In this document: positions 22,201-33,379 of the stretch, in pieces
How the letters are laid out: each line of letters begins with the position of its first letter
Numbering within the stretch: position 1 is the first letter of the stretch
From: Powellomyces hirtus
Lineage: Eukaryota; Chytridiomycota; Chytridiomycetes; Spizellomycetales; Powellomycetaceae
Direction: 5' to 3'
NCBI GenBank assembly: GCA_025526995.1
Contig: JAHLKG010000003.1
Coordinates: 1,860,001 to 1,924,000 of the forward strand
Length of the DNA: 64,000 nucleotides
Translations under genes and position numbers: made by a program
The notes under the pieces: generated by a model
Database searches by the model: none
Told to the model about the DNA's origin: nothing
What the model saw: only the letters and a program-made list of their open reading frames with translations

Positions 22201-25045
22201 GGCGTAAAATCGGGACAGGCGAACGTCGCGGCTATTTTCCCCGCGGTCTGAATACTAAACATCAGCGTCGCCGTCCCCGCTTTCGTGGTCGTAAACACCA
22301 CGGCCAAGCTCGTTCCGTCGAACGACTGGGCCTGACACGCCTTGTATCCATCTTCGACACTGGTCAGAATCCACGTTTTTGGGACCTGGATCGTCAACCC
22401 ATCAACAGGGCCCTGGAATGCAATCTCGGATTTGACGACACCGCCCACAATGGTGCGGTTGACTTCAACGTAGTCGCGTCCGCGCCACCACCACGCCAGG
22501 CCGGTTGTGTTGGTAAAATAGGCATAGGGACGGACGTGGTCGTGCAAGGCGGTTTGGAATTGGATCTTGTCAAACATCAGGTCGGAGGGGTGGATGAGGA
22601 TGTTGTAGATGCCCCCGTAGCTGGCGATTTGACGCGCGCGGATGGATTGCAGATGAAAGTCGGAGCCGGGGTACCACTCGGCTACAATGCAAAACAAAAG
22701 AAAATGAGAAATGAATTTTAAGCATCGCCTTCACTGGGATAGGGCAGTCACCCAACCAATCTAATACTCACAAGACATTTTCATATCACCGTCCGAAACC
22801 GACAATGGGAATTCATAGTTGTTGACTTCCGCGAACGGTTGCCGGTTGTGCGTCATGTGAATGGGCAAGTGGGTGTTGTGGGCGTTGGCCGCGCAGGATG
22901 AGCCGCCGACGATGCCGAGAGCCGCGCAGACTTGGGGTTGCGTTTTGGCAAAGGCGAGGTTTCCTGGGCTACATGAGAGAGAAAGAAAATCACAGAAAGA
23001 ATCCGGTCGGCAGCGGTGAGCGACACTGTGTCGATGCTGATCCCACTGTTTTGAATGGAGACGGTATTTGCCACTGGCGGGTATGATCTTACCGATATGA
23101 TTGCACCCTGGCAGGACTGCCGTATTCCTCCAACACCGAGTCGATCAAGAACTTGCTAAGCCGAACCTCCCCAAAAATGCTGCCTCCCGTCGTCCAGAAG
23201 GAAAAGTTGGAGCCCGCCCCACCCTTGTAGCAAATCTGTCCATTATTCGGCACGCCATTGGGCAGCTTCGGGTCGCACACATAAATCGCCGGAAAGTATG
23301 CGCCGGTGACGTTTTTCCCATGATCGTACAGGACTGCTGGGGAGCCCATGGGGAAGGATACTGCATTGGGTGAGTGGGAGACGGAATGGGATTCCAGCCC
23401 AATGAGGGGTCGACCGGCCGCGTCGGTCCCAAACGCCGTCATTTGATAGATGTAAGGGATGCCGTATTGGAAGTAAGCGTCCTCGTAGGCGTCCGAGACG
23501 TATTTGGTGTGCATGTTGAAGTTGCCATTGGCGCCGGCTTGAACAGCGGCGGCAGCGATGGCGAGCCCGTGAGGGTAGGCAATGGCCGTGTCGAGGTCCC
23601 AAGTTGTCACAAAGTTCTGGATGCGACAGCATAGTAAAATGATTGTGTCAACATCTGAAGGGGATGGAGGACAGGAACGGAGTGGATGTTTTTTTTTCCC
23701 CACTTACGAGGCCTTTGTTGTACGGGACAGGCCATAACGTCATGAAATCATTGGTCCGTATGAAAATGTTCTTTATGATGCGAAGGATCGTGTCATAGCT
23801 CGGGTAATACTGTCCCACGTAGTAGTATCCGATTTGCTACATGGAAGCGAATTAGAAGAAGGAGCCCGAGAGTCTTTTTCGTCAGTCTCAATGGGGACAC
23901 GATCGTTTCTGCTTTGCCTACCGTGTCTTCCGACATGGCGCGAAAGTACCAGTAGCCGAGGTCAACGCCGATGGCGTAGGCGTAGCCGGCGTAGCCAGTC
24001 GGTTTAAACATGGTAAAGGCCATTTTGTTGAGCGAGGTGTCGGTGGTTGTGGTTTGGGATGCGTCGTTCAGCCGGCGGATGTCTAGCAAATGGTAAAACC
24101 ATATTGGTGAGGGGGAAGAGAGAATCCTGACACGGATGGTACGTGCATATAAAAATCCCCCTCACGCACAGTTGGCCAGAGCAGTGACTGCCGGAAGTGT
24201 CTGGGCGGCCCGGTAGCCCGCGGTAGGAATTCCTCCCGTCGCCGCATCATCCCAAATGGTCATGATATAGTCATTGACATTGGTGAAATTCATGCCTCGC
24301 AAGACCACAGGGTTAGCTCCCTCCACGTTTACAAAGTTGACCGCGGACCGAGTTCCCCCGGCATTTTCATTGACGCTGGTGACGCCAAAAATGCCCTTGA
24401 GGCTGGCGGGAATGTTGCTCATAGCGATGAGGTGGCCGCCCCGTTTGACAAAGTTTTGCAGATTGGCGACGTCGGCGGCGGTGGGCGTCCAGGTGAAGGT
24501 GGTCCCCGTGTAAATGATGGTGACGGGGACTGCGGCGAGCTGAGAGGTGGCATTGACGACCTTGGCGGGGACTCCAATGGTACGAAGGCCATGGACAAGA
24601 CCGAGCCTGCAGCGATGTGGGACATAGGGGGAAGCGAGGGTGAATGGACATGTCCGTTTGAAGTCAAGCCAAAGCCCATAATGTTTGTGCGCATCACACT
24701 TTTATACCAATTGGGAGTTTGAACATAGTTGGGCAACAAGATGGCGACGCGGTTAGCATCCGGGGCGTCCGCATATCTATAATGGAACGAGAAAGCACAA
24801 AGGATTGTTTCGATAGATGTTATCAATCAACCAGCAGAGCAAAATCATCAAGGAAAGAGAAAACAGCTGTTGGATGGATGTCGTCACGGGGCATACCTGG
24901 TCTTGAAAGGGTTTGTGGGCGGCTGGGGGGCGTCGCCTGGATTGATGGCAGCGGTGATGGGGCCGACCATTTCATAGATATTGGGAGCGGTGGTGAGGGC
25001 CGAGACGAGACATGGTCCGAGTAGCAGCAGTAGCATGAACTGCAT
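19295..25045 (-). CDS. Large secreted NodB-like (polysaccharide deacetylase-type) protein with C-terminal repeat modules
   Basis: Nine exons on minus: 25045-24897, 24776-24708, 24606-24170, 24082-23922, 23836-23708, 23616-23093, 22968-22772, 22681-21072, 20992-19295; all phases agree, giving 1657 residues. The signal peptide is MQFMLLLLLGPCLVSA. Residues about 50-290 look like a Rossmann/amidotransferase-like domain (ANRVAILLPNYVQ, KRGGHLIAMSN). Residues 316-590 carry carbohydrate-esterase-4-like motifs: TWDLDT with Asp322/Asp324, His392-S-V-S-His396, SYRPG near 490 and ILIHP with His586. About five diverged modules follow, with SDDGTM and SYWYT patterns like those of the neighbouring oxidase, joined by Thr/Pro linkers. 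The tail is charged and ends RNRDEF. Likely acts on cell-wall or extracellular polysaccharide; catalytic activity is inferred from motifs only. Confidence 0.8.
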
Positions 25046-25884
25046 GTTGTAATGAATGGGCGAGTGACTGTGTCGTCGTGGGGTTAGTTTCTCTCTCTCC
25101 ATCTTTCTCTCTCTCTGAAAGTGTTCTGGTGGAAAGCGAGAGTGAACAGAATGTGCGCTGCTGAGGGATGCGCGTGTTTTATCGAGAGAAGAGATGATAT
25201 TGGACATAGACACGAAAGGGGGGGATGATGTTTCTATTAAGAACAATTCACTCAATCAATGACTCCCCATCCATCCATCCCATCAATGACCGTCTCCTTT
25301 CTTTCCTCCAAAGCGCCTGCCTGACTGCCTGATTGACTGATTGACTGAGTGAGTGAGTGAGTAGGCAGAGAGCAAAGACTGAACGAACGCGTTCGCGAGA
25401 GACAGGGGGCGCAATTCCAATCAATCAATCAATCGAACGCGTTCTGCCATCCTACATGTAGGCATCCTGAATGCAGTATCACCCCCCTCACGGCCTTTCC
25501 TTTCTATCAATGACCCCTCTCTGCTATGTCTGTTTCCTGATAATGCACAGCGCGTGCAATCATAATGGTGTAAATCCTACTATGATATCCTGTCAGAATA
25601 TATTGCATTATTTGATGTGCCCCATAAAGACACACGCGTCATGGGATTTATCTTGTTCCGCGGCTTGCGCTACGGGATCCCACCCGCGTTCGGCGCACTC
25701 ATCCATCTATCTACAAATGATACGGGTTATGTCTAGATAATAGGAGACGTCGCATGACAGTCGGGATAGCAAGGGGGGGGGGCGAACAGAAAGCCAGGGC
25801 CATCTCGGAATGGGCCGAGCAGGTTTGACACATCTATCTGCAGGTTATCTTACATGTGTTGTTGATAAATGCAATGAGGCGAGA
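25046..25884. other. Intergenic with palindromes and simple repeats upstream of the deacetylase-like gene
   Basis: Holds a GACT/GAGT tract (25316-25364), two GAACGCGTTC palindromes and an AATC tandem. No gene recognised; COP1 ends at its right edge. Confidence 0.55.
25384..25444. promoter_or_regulatory. Pair of GAACGCGTTC palindromes flanking an AATC tandem
   Basis: CGAACGCGTTCG at 25384-25395 is a perfect 12-base palindrome; CGAACGCGTTC recurs at 25434-25444. Both contain ACGCGT, the MluI cell-cycle box bound by MBF in yeasts. They sit 340-400 bases upstream of the deacetylase-like start. Function is inferred. Confidence 0.4.
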
Positions 25885-28447
25885 TCACACGAGTTCCATG
25901 ACCGCCACTTTCCCGTTTGAGTTGGCGGCAATCAGGCGGCCCGGTTGTGTCCGTTGCCAGCAGACCGAGCTCAAGAACGGTCCGCCTGGTGCCGGTGCTT
26001 CATCTACCCTCCGCGGTGGCGCAAAGAGACCCTACAAGAACAGTTAGCAACCACCAAAAGAAACAGAAACAGACATGCCAGTTGGGACCGCAAACTGAGG
26101 AAGCCCAAGGCAAAACGATCCCCTCGACTTGGTGTGGTTTGCTTCTTTCAAAGCACTTACAGTGACAGCGTCTCTCGCGCGGCCCATGTTGGCAACAACG
26201 ACAGGTCTGCTCAGTCCCGTCCAATACACGTGAACCTGATCCGTCTCACTGCCGCAAGCAATGAACTCGCTAGTCGAGTCGATGCTCATGCCGACAAAGT
26301 TCTTTGCATTCGTGTGGCCAGCAAATGTGCGCACGCATACAGATTTGCCAGACGAGATGGATGCGTCAACGTCCCACATGCGGAGCGTGCTATCTGTTGA
26401 GCAGGAGACCAGCGTGTTGCGATCAGCGAATCTGACGTACGAAACGGCTTTCTTATGCCCCTGGAAGATATGAAGCGGCGCGCTGAGATTCCGCGTGTCG
26501 TAGTAGTGGATGTGGTGGTCTGGTCAGAGTACTTGTTCAGCGTTTGACGATACCAGCCAGGAAGGAATGCCCCTCGGATGATTTCTCCTTCACTGCACAG
26601 AATCTGCAACCGATGATAGCACATACCAGCGGATCCAAACGCAACATGATGTTGATGTGTCGGGTTCCATTTGACAGAGCATAGGTTGACAGTGCTGTGG
26701 ATGGTCGCAACTGCGTCTTTTTGATTAACAGACCAGATCTTCCCTGCCAGGAAATGAGGTGCCAAGTAAGATCAAGCGTCAGCTGGGAAGCGTGCATACG
26801 CACGCGCAATCGCCCATACCCTTTGCATCATCGCTCCCACTGGCGAACCGACTTGGATCCACCGAGGACCAGTCCACAGACCACACACGCTTTTCGTGCT
26901 CGTTGAACGAGGAAATTGGCGCGCCAGTGCCAGAGTCCCAGAGGTTTACTATTCCTTCATAGTCTGCGGATACTAGATGCGATTTGATGTGAGGGTTCCA
27001 AGCCAGAGAGCTTTTGTTGTATAAGCGCATAGTCAGCAACATCCATCAAACAAGGAGCGCAGCAGGTACCTTATTTTCGACGCGCACTCAATCTCCAGAA
27101 TTGGGAAACGGGGTACATCGTCGCCAGATCCCTCCGCCTCATTGTCTTCTTCCGAATTCTCGGCGTCACTGTCGTGGTTTGGAACCGTGTCATCGTCCCG
27201 TTCACTACGGTTTCGCCCAGGAGACGGAGCTGCGCGGATCCGCGGATTGGAAAACACATCCTGGCGCAGATCAGCCAGCACAGACTGGTAGTCGAATATC
27301 TTGATCTTTTTGGTGACGCCGGCGGTGGCAAAGAACTGATCATCTTTGTCGAAATCAATGGACGACACGATGCAGGAGCCGGTATGGTACAGGCCATGGG
27401 CATAGTCGAGGGTAGCAACCGTTCGGAGGCGGGAGTAGCGCGACAGTCGCGAAAGAGAGGTGGCAAAGGACGACAAATATGCGTCACCCAAAGTATCGTC
27501 ATCGGCCGTGTTCGCCATCACTCGTTCTTGGAAATAGACATCCCGCAGCTCGCTGACATGTTCGGTTATCCTCGCGCTGCGCTTTTGTACGAGGACAGAA
27601 GTGGAGAGGAGTTTCACAGGCTTTGCTGCTGAAAGAGCTCTCCTTGGTTGTGGTTCCGTTTCATCCTCCGTAATATTCAGTGATGTGGAAATCTCTTGTG
27701 AATCTCGAGGCATTCGGTCCAGCAGTCGTTTTGTGCCTCGTTTCGGCGCTTCCTTTAGACTCTTCCCTCTCTCTCCTACCGCGGTTCTTCCCCTTTGCAA
27801 ATGTGGAGTAACGATCAAGGCGCGTTGCAAGGTCGACATTTGCGCCTCAACTTTGACCATGTCTTTGTCCAGGACGGCCAGCTGTGCGGTGAGCTCTTGG
27901 AGGGTTTTCTGTAAGGAAGACCGCGTGGATGCCAGGAACTCGTGCATGAGGTGCAGCGATGCTTCCGTTTCCAGACTCTCCATCTGCTGTTTGCGCTTGT
28001 TCAGCTGTTGAAGCATTCTGTCCACATCTGTTTGAACCCGTGAGTCCCAAGGTTGTTGAGGAGCCTTCCTTGTTGGCATTTAGACTGACCTTGTAAGCTG
28101 AGTTCCGAGGTCACATCTGCTTCCCTGTACTGTTCAGCGCGATGCGCAGTTCGTTCAATGAGTGTATTCAATCGAAAGTTTGGAGAAATGTGGGAGTCTG
28201 TGATGATGGTTTGGCAAACAGGACACGGGATGGCACCCAATGCCGACGAGTGAAGGTACATGGTGATGCATTCGTAGCAGAAAGAGTGCCCACACGCAGT
28301 GACGTATGCTTCTTTGAAAGTCGACCGGCAGATGGGACAGTTGTGATTGTTCTTGTCGTTGTCGTCATCATCACCAGGACGCGTGTTTGTGGGGGTTTGC
28401 GGCACGGTGGGAAGGAAGGGAACGACGGCGGAGGACCCGGCTGGCAT
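25885..28447 (-). CDS. COP1: COP1-type RING/WD40 E3 ubiquitin ligase
   Basis: Exons on minus: 28447-28090, 28027-27070, 27010-26820, 26743-26627, 26519-26161, 26031-25885; 709 residues against 731 in human COP1. A C3HC4 RING lies at 37-78 (CPICRSTF ... CGHSFCYEC ... PCPVC), followed by a coiled coil of about 60 residues (MLQQLNKRKQQMESLETEA), a charged linker and a C-terminal seven-bladed WD40 propeller. Family-specific propeller strings include SADYEGIVNLWD, SGSDDAK, HHIHYYDTRN and GHKKAVSYVRF. The propeller binds Val-Pro degrons in known COP1 proteins. COP1 works with CUL4-DDB1 or alone to ubiquitinate transcription factors. An acidic insert (DSDAENSEEDNEAEGSGDD) sits between propeller strands and is a local oddity. 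It is head-to-head with the LIM gene, 365 bases apart. Confidence 0.93.
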
Positions 28448-28812
28448 GTTAAGCTGTGTGCTGCTTTCTTCTTTCTGAAGGTTGAAAGGAGTAGCTGAGG
28501 TTCACGTTAACAGGATGGTGGAATACGGCGCGTGGGAACACCTTCAGAAAAAAAAAAGGAAAGGAGGAGTAGACGGGAGGAGGGCGAAGACGCGCAACAC
28601 GTCTGCTTGTGTGTATTTACAGTAGTCGTGAATTGAATGGGATTGTTTGTGCGACGTTGATGACAACGTGGCACTAGGTATAGGCTGGCTGTCAGATGCG
28701 GAAAGTTGATCCCCACACTCGCCCTCGCACTCTTCACACTCTCACTCCCCGTCTGTCGCCCATCTTTTCCTCGTGTTTTTTTTTTTACATTACAGACGAT
28801 CTCAAAGCAGAA
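28448..28812. promoter_or_regulatory. Bidirectional promoter region between COP1 and LIM gene
   Basis: 365 bases separate the two divergent starts. A T run followed by ACATTACAG at about 28777-28796 looks like a splice acceptor just before the LIM start codon, so part of this region may be a 5' UTR intron of the LIM gene. Confidence 0.4.
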
Positions 28813-30086
28813 ATGGCTGAAGTGGACCATCTCGACAAAATAATGGACTCGCTCCAGAAGGGTATGTATCACCTCTTCCCTTTCCGCCCGGCGTTGTGTC
28901 ACCCACACTCAAACCGCCGCTGCCGCTAGACCTGTCCATGGCCGACCACCACGACTTTCAAGGCCACTGCGAAAAATGCAAACTCCCTGTCCTCAACGAC
29001 ACGGGGCCCGGCATATCCTACACCGTCGACGGCATCCAGCACGCTTTCCACAGGCACTGCTTTACCTGTGCTGGGCAATGTGGAAACGCAATCACGGACG
29101 GCTCATTCTTTATGCACGACGATAAACCCCATTGCAAACACTGCTATGAAAACGTCTTGGGGTACTGTGCAAAGTGTGAAAAGGGGTTGATTGGAAGTCA
29201 GATTATGAAGGCCGGCGACAACAAGTTTCATCCTGCGGTAAGTCCCCGACCGAGCGCCCCCGCCCGAGCGCAGCCAGGGGGGCATTATACGGGAGTAGCC
29301 CGGAGCGCACTGGTCGGTTGCGCGTAGCGCAAAGAGTCCGAGCGCAGCGAGGGGGAAATAGACGGAGCGAGTTCCCGAGCGTAGCGAGGCCGGGGAGTGG
29401 AGCAAGCCCGAGGGCACCGTGTAGCGCTGGTTTGCGCAAAACGCTAGTGCTTGCACGGAGCGCAGTTGGGATGTCCGCGCGGGATAGGAAAAAACGCGCG
29501 CAGCTCCAGGGATTTGCGCAAAGCGCAACGATGGACAGAGTGCCATGCGGAACAAGGCGTTCATTCATTGTTCACGCAGCACACCTTCCCCTCGTCGTCT
29601 TGTGCACACGGCTAACTCTTTCCGCGCATCTCCCCCTCATCACGCTACAGTGCTTCGCCTGCATCAAATGCAACAACGAACTGCAATCCCGGTATTTTGA
29701 AAAGGACGCTGATCTGTACTGCCGCTCCTGCTACGAATCCTCCTTTGTCCCGACGTGCTCGGCCTGCACCAACAAGATCCTCCCCGACTCGGACTCGACA
29801 AAAATCACAATGGTCGAGTGGAAAGATAAAAAGTTTCATCAAAAGTGCTTTGCTTGCAAGGTAACATACCAACGCGCGTGTGTCACGAAAAACATCATCT
29901 ATTCTGACAGTGTCACATGTTCTCGTTTGTGCGGGTCGGTGTTCGTAGACCTGCCATGTCCCATTCACGGATCTGAAAGCCCTCCACCACAAAGATGAGC
30001 TGTACTGCCAGGACTGCTACTTCAAAGTCATAAAAGCCATGGACGAGGCCAACGATGCTCTCAAAAAGAAGACCGCCGCCCGTTAA
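28813..30086 (+). CDS. Paxillin-like LIM protein (LD motif plus three LIM domains)
   Basis: Exons 28813-28861, 28930-29237, 29651-29860, 29949-30086; 234 residues. Near the N-terminus LDKIMDSLQKDL fits the LD motif of paxillin-family adaptors (LDxLLxxL). Three LIM domains follow, each with the two-zinc Cys/His pattern: one starting CEKCKLP, one starting CAKCEKG with FHPACFACIKC, one starting CSACTNK with FHQKCFACKTC and ending YCQDCY. The tail is basic (ALKKKTAAR). Paxillin-type proteins are cytoskeletal and polarity scaffolds. Intron 2 is 413 nt, by far the longest in the window, because it contains a GC-rich repeat cluster. An acceptor-like site right before the ATG means additional 5' exons, perhaps with more LD motifs, cannot be excluded. 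Confidence 0.85.
29250..29540. repeat. GAGCGNAGCG repeat cluster inside LIM intron 2
   Basis: Imperfect copies of CCGAGCGCAGCGAGG, CCGAGCGTAGCGAGG and relatives such as TTGCGCGTAGCGCAAA, same family as at 15855-16040. GC-rich and able to form short hairpins; accounts for the intron's unusual length. Confidence 0.75.
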
Positions 30087-30523
30087 CCATCAGTTTTCCC
30101 CTCGCGCGTCCGGTGCGGCCCACCCTCCGCTTCCTGCACGCGCCGGGCACGTCCCCCCAACGACTCGCTCACCACACATGACGCGTAGTACTACCCGTCG
30201 TCCATTTTCCCTACAATGTCACAACTGCCGGGGACCTTCTCCCACCCATCCAGATGGGGAACATTTTTCCTTTCCCCTGTCTCTCCTTTCCCATTTCAGG
30301 TTTTCCCAAATATACCAAATAGATTGTTGTTGTTTCTGCTCGCTCTGCATCTCGTCATTTGTATCTCCTTTTTCCAACCGTGGCAAAATGCAAAATGCCA
30401 AAAACTTTACAAATGGGGATATCGGTAATGACGCGCGCGTGTGGGTTTGAGTGGTTGCTGGGGGTGTGCGGGAGGGGTGCTGCTGTTGGTGTCGGTGTGT
30501 AGTAGTGTTGTTGTTGTTTTTTA
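30087..30523. other. Intergenic between convergent LIM and SPT2 genes
   Basis: T-rich 3' flanks of both genes; nothing else recognised. Confidence 0.5.
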
Positions 30524-32385
30524 TTAGCGACCTTTTTTTTTCCTTTCCAACCGTTCCAGCCGCTCGCGCTCGAGTTCCGCAGCGGCTTTTTCATCTTCTT
30601 GTCTCGCCAGTCTCGCGCTGTGGGTGGAAACAAAAAAAAAAGAGATCAGAGGTTTGGTCAACAAACGAAGAAACAAGAAGCCGAAAGGTGACAGAGAGCC
30701 GGCGATGGTTTTTATTCTATACCTTCTGGATTCTTCTCTCCGTATGGAGCGCGAGTCGGCCTCCATGTCACTGTCGTCGAGATCGTCGCGCGCGGCATAC
30801 CTGTTTGTCCGGTTAAGCATGAGTGAAATGTCGATAATGCATCTGACAGCCACGACCGGCCATCTGCACGAGGCGCGCGTCCAAGTGGCCTGACTTACTT
30901 TCTCTTATCTCTTCCCATGATGCTCCAAATCAGGTCGCTCATATTTCCGCCAGCTGGAATATCGTCGCCAAAAGGGTCGTCCCGGAACCCACCAGCACCA
31001 GCTCGGTGCCGATCAGCGCATGGGCGAGAGGCAGGTCGTCGCTCGTCGTCGTCACGGCGCCGTTTCTGCTGTGCTCGCCGGTCCGCGTCCTCTCGCTCGC
31101 GTTCCAACGTCTCGCGTTTCCTCTTTTTCGCGGCGAGTTCCCGTTGCTCTAGCGTGTCCCGCTCCCCACCCGATCTCGCACGATTGGAGGTGGATTCGGT
31201 CGAGTCGCGTCGGGTGGAACCCATCCCGCCGAGTTTTCGTGGCGGATGTATGATGCTCGTTAGAGGTTGGTCTTTCGGTCGTTTCGCCAAAGTGGGCCGT
31301 ACGTCGTTGGGCGACGAAATATCTCTGCTTGTAGGTTTCCCTCCAGCTAGCTCAAAAGCGCTACGAGGGTCCAACGTTTTCTTGATGGGCTTTTTTGCGG
31401 GTATAATGGGTCGATCGCTGGAATCGCCCCGGCGTGCCATCTCAAACGCCTCCCGTGGATTCACGGCTGTCGATGTTCGTCTGGGTGGATCCGCGTCTCT
31501 CCGAACGGTGCGCGGTGGGTCAGAGTCCTTCCGTATTGGGAGCGGTCGTTTTGTGGTGGTTGCAGAGCTCGCGGATACGGGTAGTTGACCTGTTCGCGCC
31601 AGTTCAAACTGCGCGCGGGGGTTCAGATCTCTCCGTACCGGTAACTCGTCAGAGTTGCTGCCTGATCGTCGTTGAGCAGGCGGCGGAACCGTGTTGCTCC
31701 CTCGTAATGATGAATCTGTCGTGTGCCGTTTCTCTGTCGTACCGGTCGCATCTGGCTTCGTAGATTGCTGGGATATCTTCTCGGCTTCCTTCATCAAACT
31801 CAAAAAGTCGCTCTTGTAGCCTCCTCCCGCCTTGCGCTTTTCCGGTTTGGCCGACGACGGAGCCGCCGGAGCAACTGCTGACCGTGATGTTGACTTCCCC
31901 GAGGTGCTCACACTGCTACTGGGTAGCTTTCGGTTGCTCGAAGCCACGGGACGGTCCGGCCGCGGCGGTCTGACAGCTCCGTGGCCATTTGTAAGTTCTT
32001 TCGATCTCGACGCGGTGGTGGTGGTGGATGCGGTGCTGCGTGGCGGTGGTGGCAGGACACTAGAGTGTCTCGCAGTGGCGATCAGCGAGTCCTGTATCTC
32101 CTTTTGTCGTTTGATCTCCCGTTCGCGGTACCGCTGCTCCGCTTCGGCCTCCTCCTGTTTGCGCTTTTCGAGTTCCTGTCGCTTGCGATCGTGCTCGGAC
32201 GTGATCACTGACGCCTCGTTCAAGAGCTTTTCAAACTAAACACCCAATAGAAAAATCAGAGTCAGGATGCATCAAGGGACACGCGGTAGTCAAAGGACAC
32301 AGGATAGGGAATGCAAACTCCTACAGATCCCCCCTCTGACAACGCGAGAATTGACAGCGAGTATACTTACAGCCTTGTTGTTCAT
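30524..32385 (-). CDS. SPT2: SPT2 chromatin protein
   Basis: Exons on minus: 32385-32371 (only 15 nt, encoding MNNKA), 32235-30899, 30800-30723, 30617-30524; 507 residues. The N-terminus FEKLLNEAS continues into a long charged coiled coil (RKRQELEKRKQEEAEAEQRYRERE). The middle is Ser/Pro/Arg-rich and disordered, with a recurring motif of the form DPR/NPR..FELA or FEMA. The C-terminal SPT2 domain is clear: MSDLIWSIMGRDK, then DDLDDSDMEADSRSIRREE and LARQEDEKAAAELERERLERLERKKKGR. SPT2 binds H3-H4 through this C-terminal segment and acts in nucleosome reassembly during transcription. The tiny first exon is supported by a strong GTAAGT donor and in-phase acceptor. Confidence 0.88.
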
Positions 32386-32614
32386 GCATGCGGGTCGGAG
32401 AAGAAAGAACAAGAGCCTGCGGACAAGTGAGTCTGGAACGCTATGCTTCCTGTCGTGTTGAATGTGCGAGTTAGAGTAGATTCACCGAAAGTGGGTATAA
32501 ATATATGGGAGTGTGAAATGAGCTCTTGGACAGACTCGTTAACAAAAAACAAACACGCGCGTTTTCTCACGTTAATTTTCTCACACATAGCCTTTGCATC
32601 CTTCATTCGCATAA

Positions 32615-33355
32615 ATGGAAGCAGCCAACCCGTCATTGTCTGATGCGGCAGCAGGCAACTCACTTTCCTCGCACATGTCACCTGCACATCTCGACAACCA
32701 TGTCACCCAGGATTGGCCATCTGTCTTCTCCTCCCACCCCGACGGCATGTCACTCTTCCATTCAACCGCCACATCCTTTGCTGACTACTTGGTCCTCACC
32801 CGCTCATATCTATGCGGCACGCTGCGGTCCGGGCTGAACGTTGTAGGGCCAGTCGCACGCGAAACAGAGCCCATCTTGGCGCAGCTTGAGCAGCTCAATT
32901 CCGGCGGTTTCTTGTCTGTGAGCAGTCAGCCGGGACTCAGTACCCCACAACTGCAGCAGCGGGCATATGTCGAAGGGTTTGTCGAACGTGCGTGGTTTGA
33001 AACGCACATTAATCATAAGTTGGCTACACTGGACGGCGGCCGTTTGTTGTTCCACGCAACAACCATCCCATCGAACACCGTTCTCGCTTCCAATATTGCT
33101 GAAAGCGGTGTGTCTGCTGCTATACCCTTGGAAGTCACAAGAGAGCACCGCGCCGGTGAAGATGACTGGACCGACTGCACGCATGTTTTCTTTGATGAGG
33201 CGCTGCAGGAGGTCGAGCAGTTCCTTCTTCCTCGGTACCATTCGCCACATCACCTCGTGCAGTTCATTGCTGCAGCCCGTACATGGGGCGGAACGGGGGA
33301 CCTCTTTAGCGAGCTAGCTGCAGACGTCTTTGACGAAACATATGTATTCTCGTGA
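32615..33355 (+). CDS. Conserved-looking hypothetical protein, possibly extended downstream
   Basis: An uninterrupted ATG-started frame of 246 residues, acidic and of good composition, with no signal peptide or membrane segment. No family recognised; recognisable stretches include QQRAYVEGFVERAWFETHINHK and HHLVQFIAAARTW. The frame ends with TGA, but the same reading frame is open again from 33380 to 33724 and from 33725 to 33904, the last piece encoding a hydrophobic tail. In-phase GT..AG pairs at 33326-33379 (54 nt) and 33629-33724 (96 nt) would join all three into a tail-anchored protein of about 390 residues. Which version is right cannot be settled from sequence alone. Confidence 0.6.
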   Translation: MEAANPSLSDAAAGNSLSSHMSPAHLDNHVTQDWPSVFSSHPDGMSLFHSTATSFADYLVLTRSYLCGTLRSGLNVVGPVARETEPILAQLEQLNSGGFLSVSSQPGLSTPQLQQRAYVEGFVERAWFETHINHKLATLDGGRLLFHATTIPSNTVLASNIAESGVSAAIPLEVTREHRAGEDDWTDCTHVFFDEALQEVEQFLLPRYHSPHHLVQFIAAARTWGGTGDLFSELAADVFDETYVFS

Positions 33356-33379
33356 AAGCTTTTGCACACTCTGCTGTAG

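Noticed and set aside
25316..25444. CRISPR-like or transposon-end repeats upstream of the deacetylase-like gene
   Set aside because: Units are simple tetranucleotides and a palindrome pair without spacers of constant length, target-site duplications or any transposase nearby.
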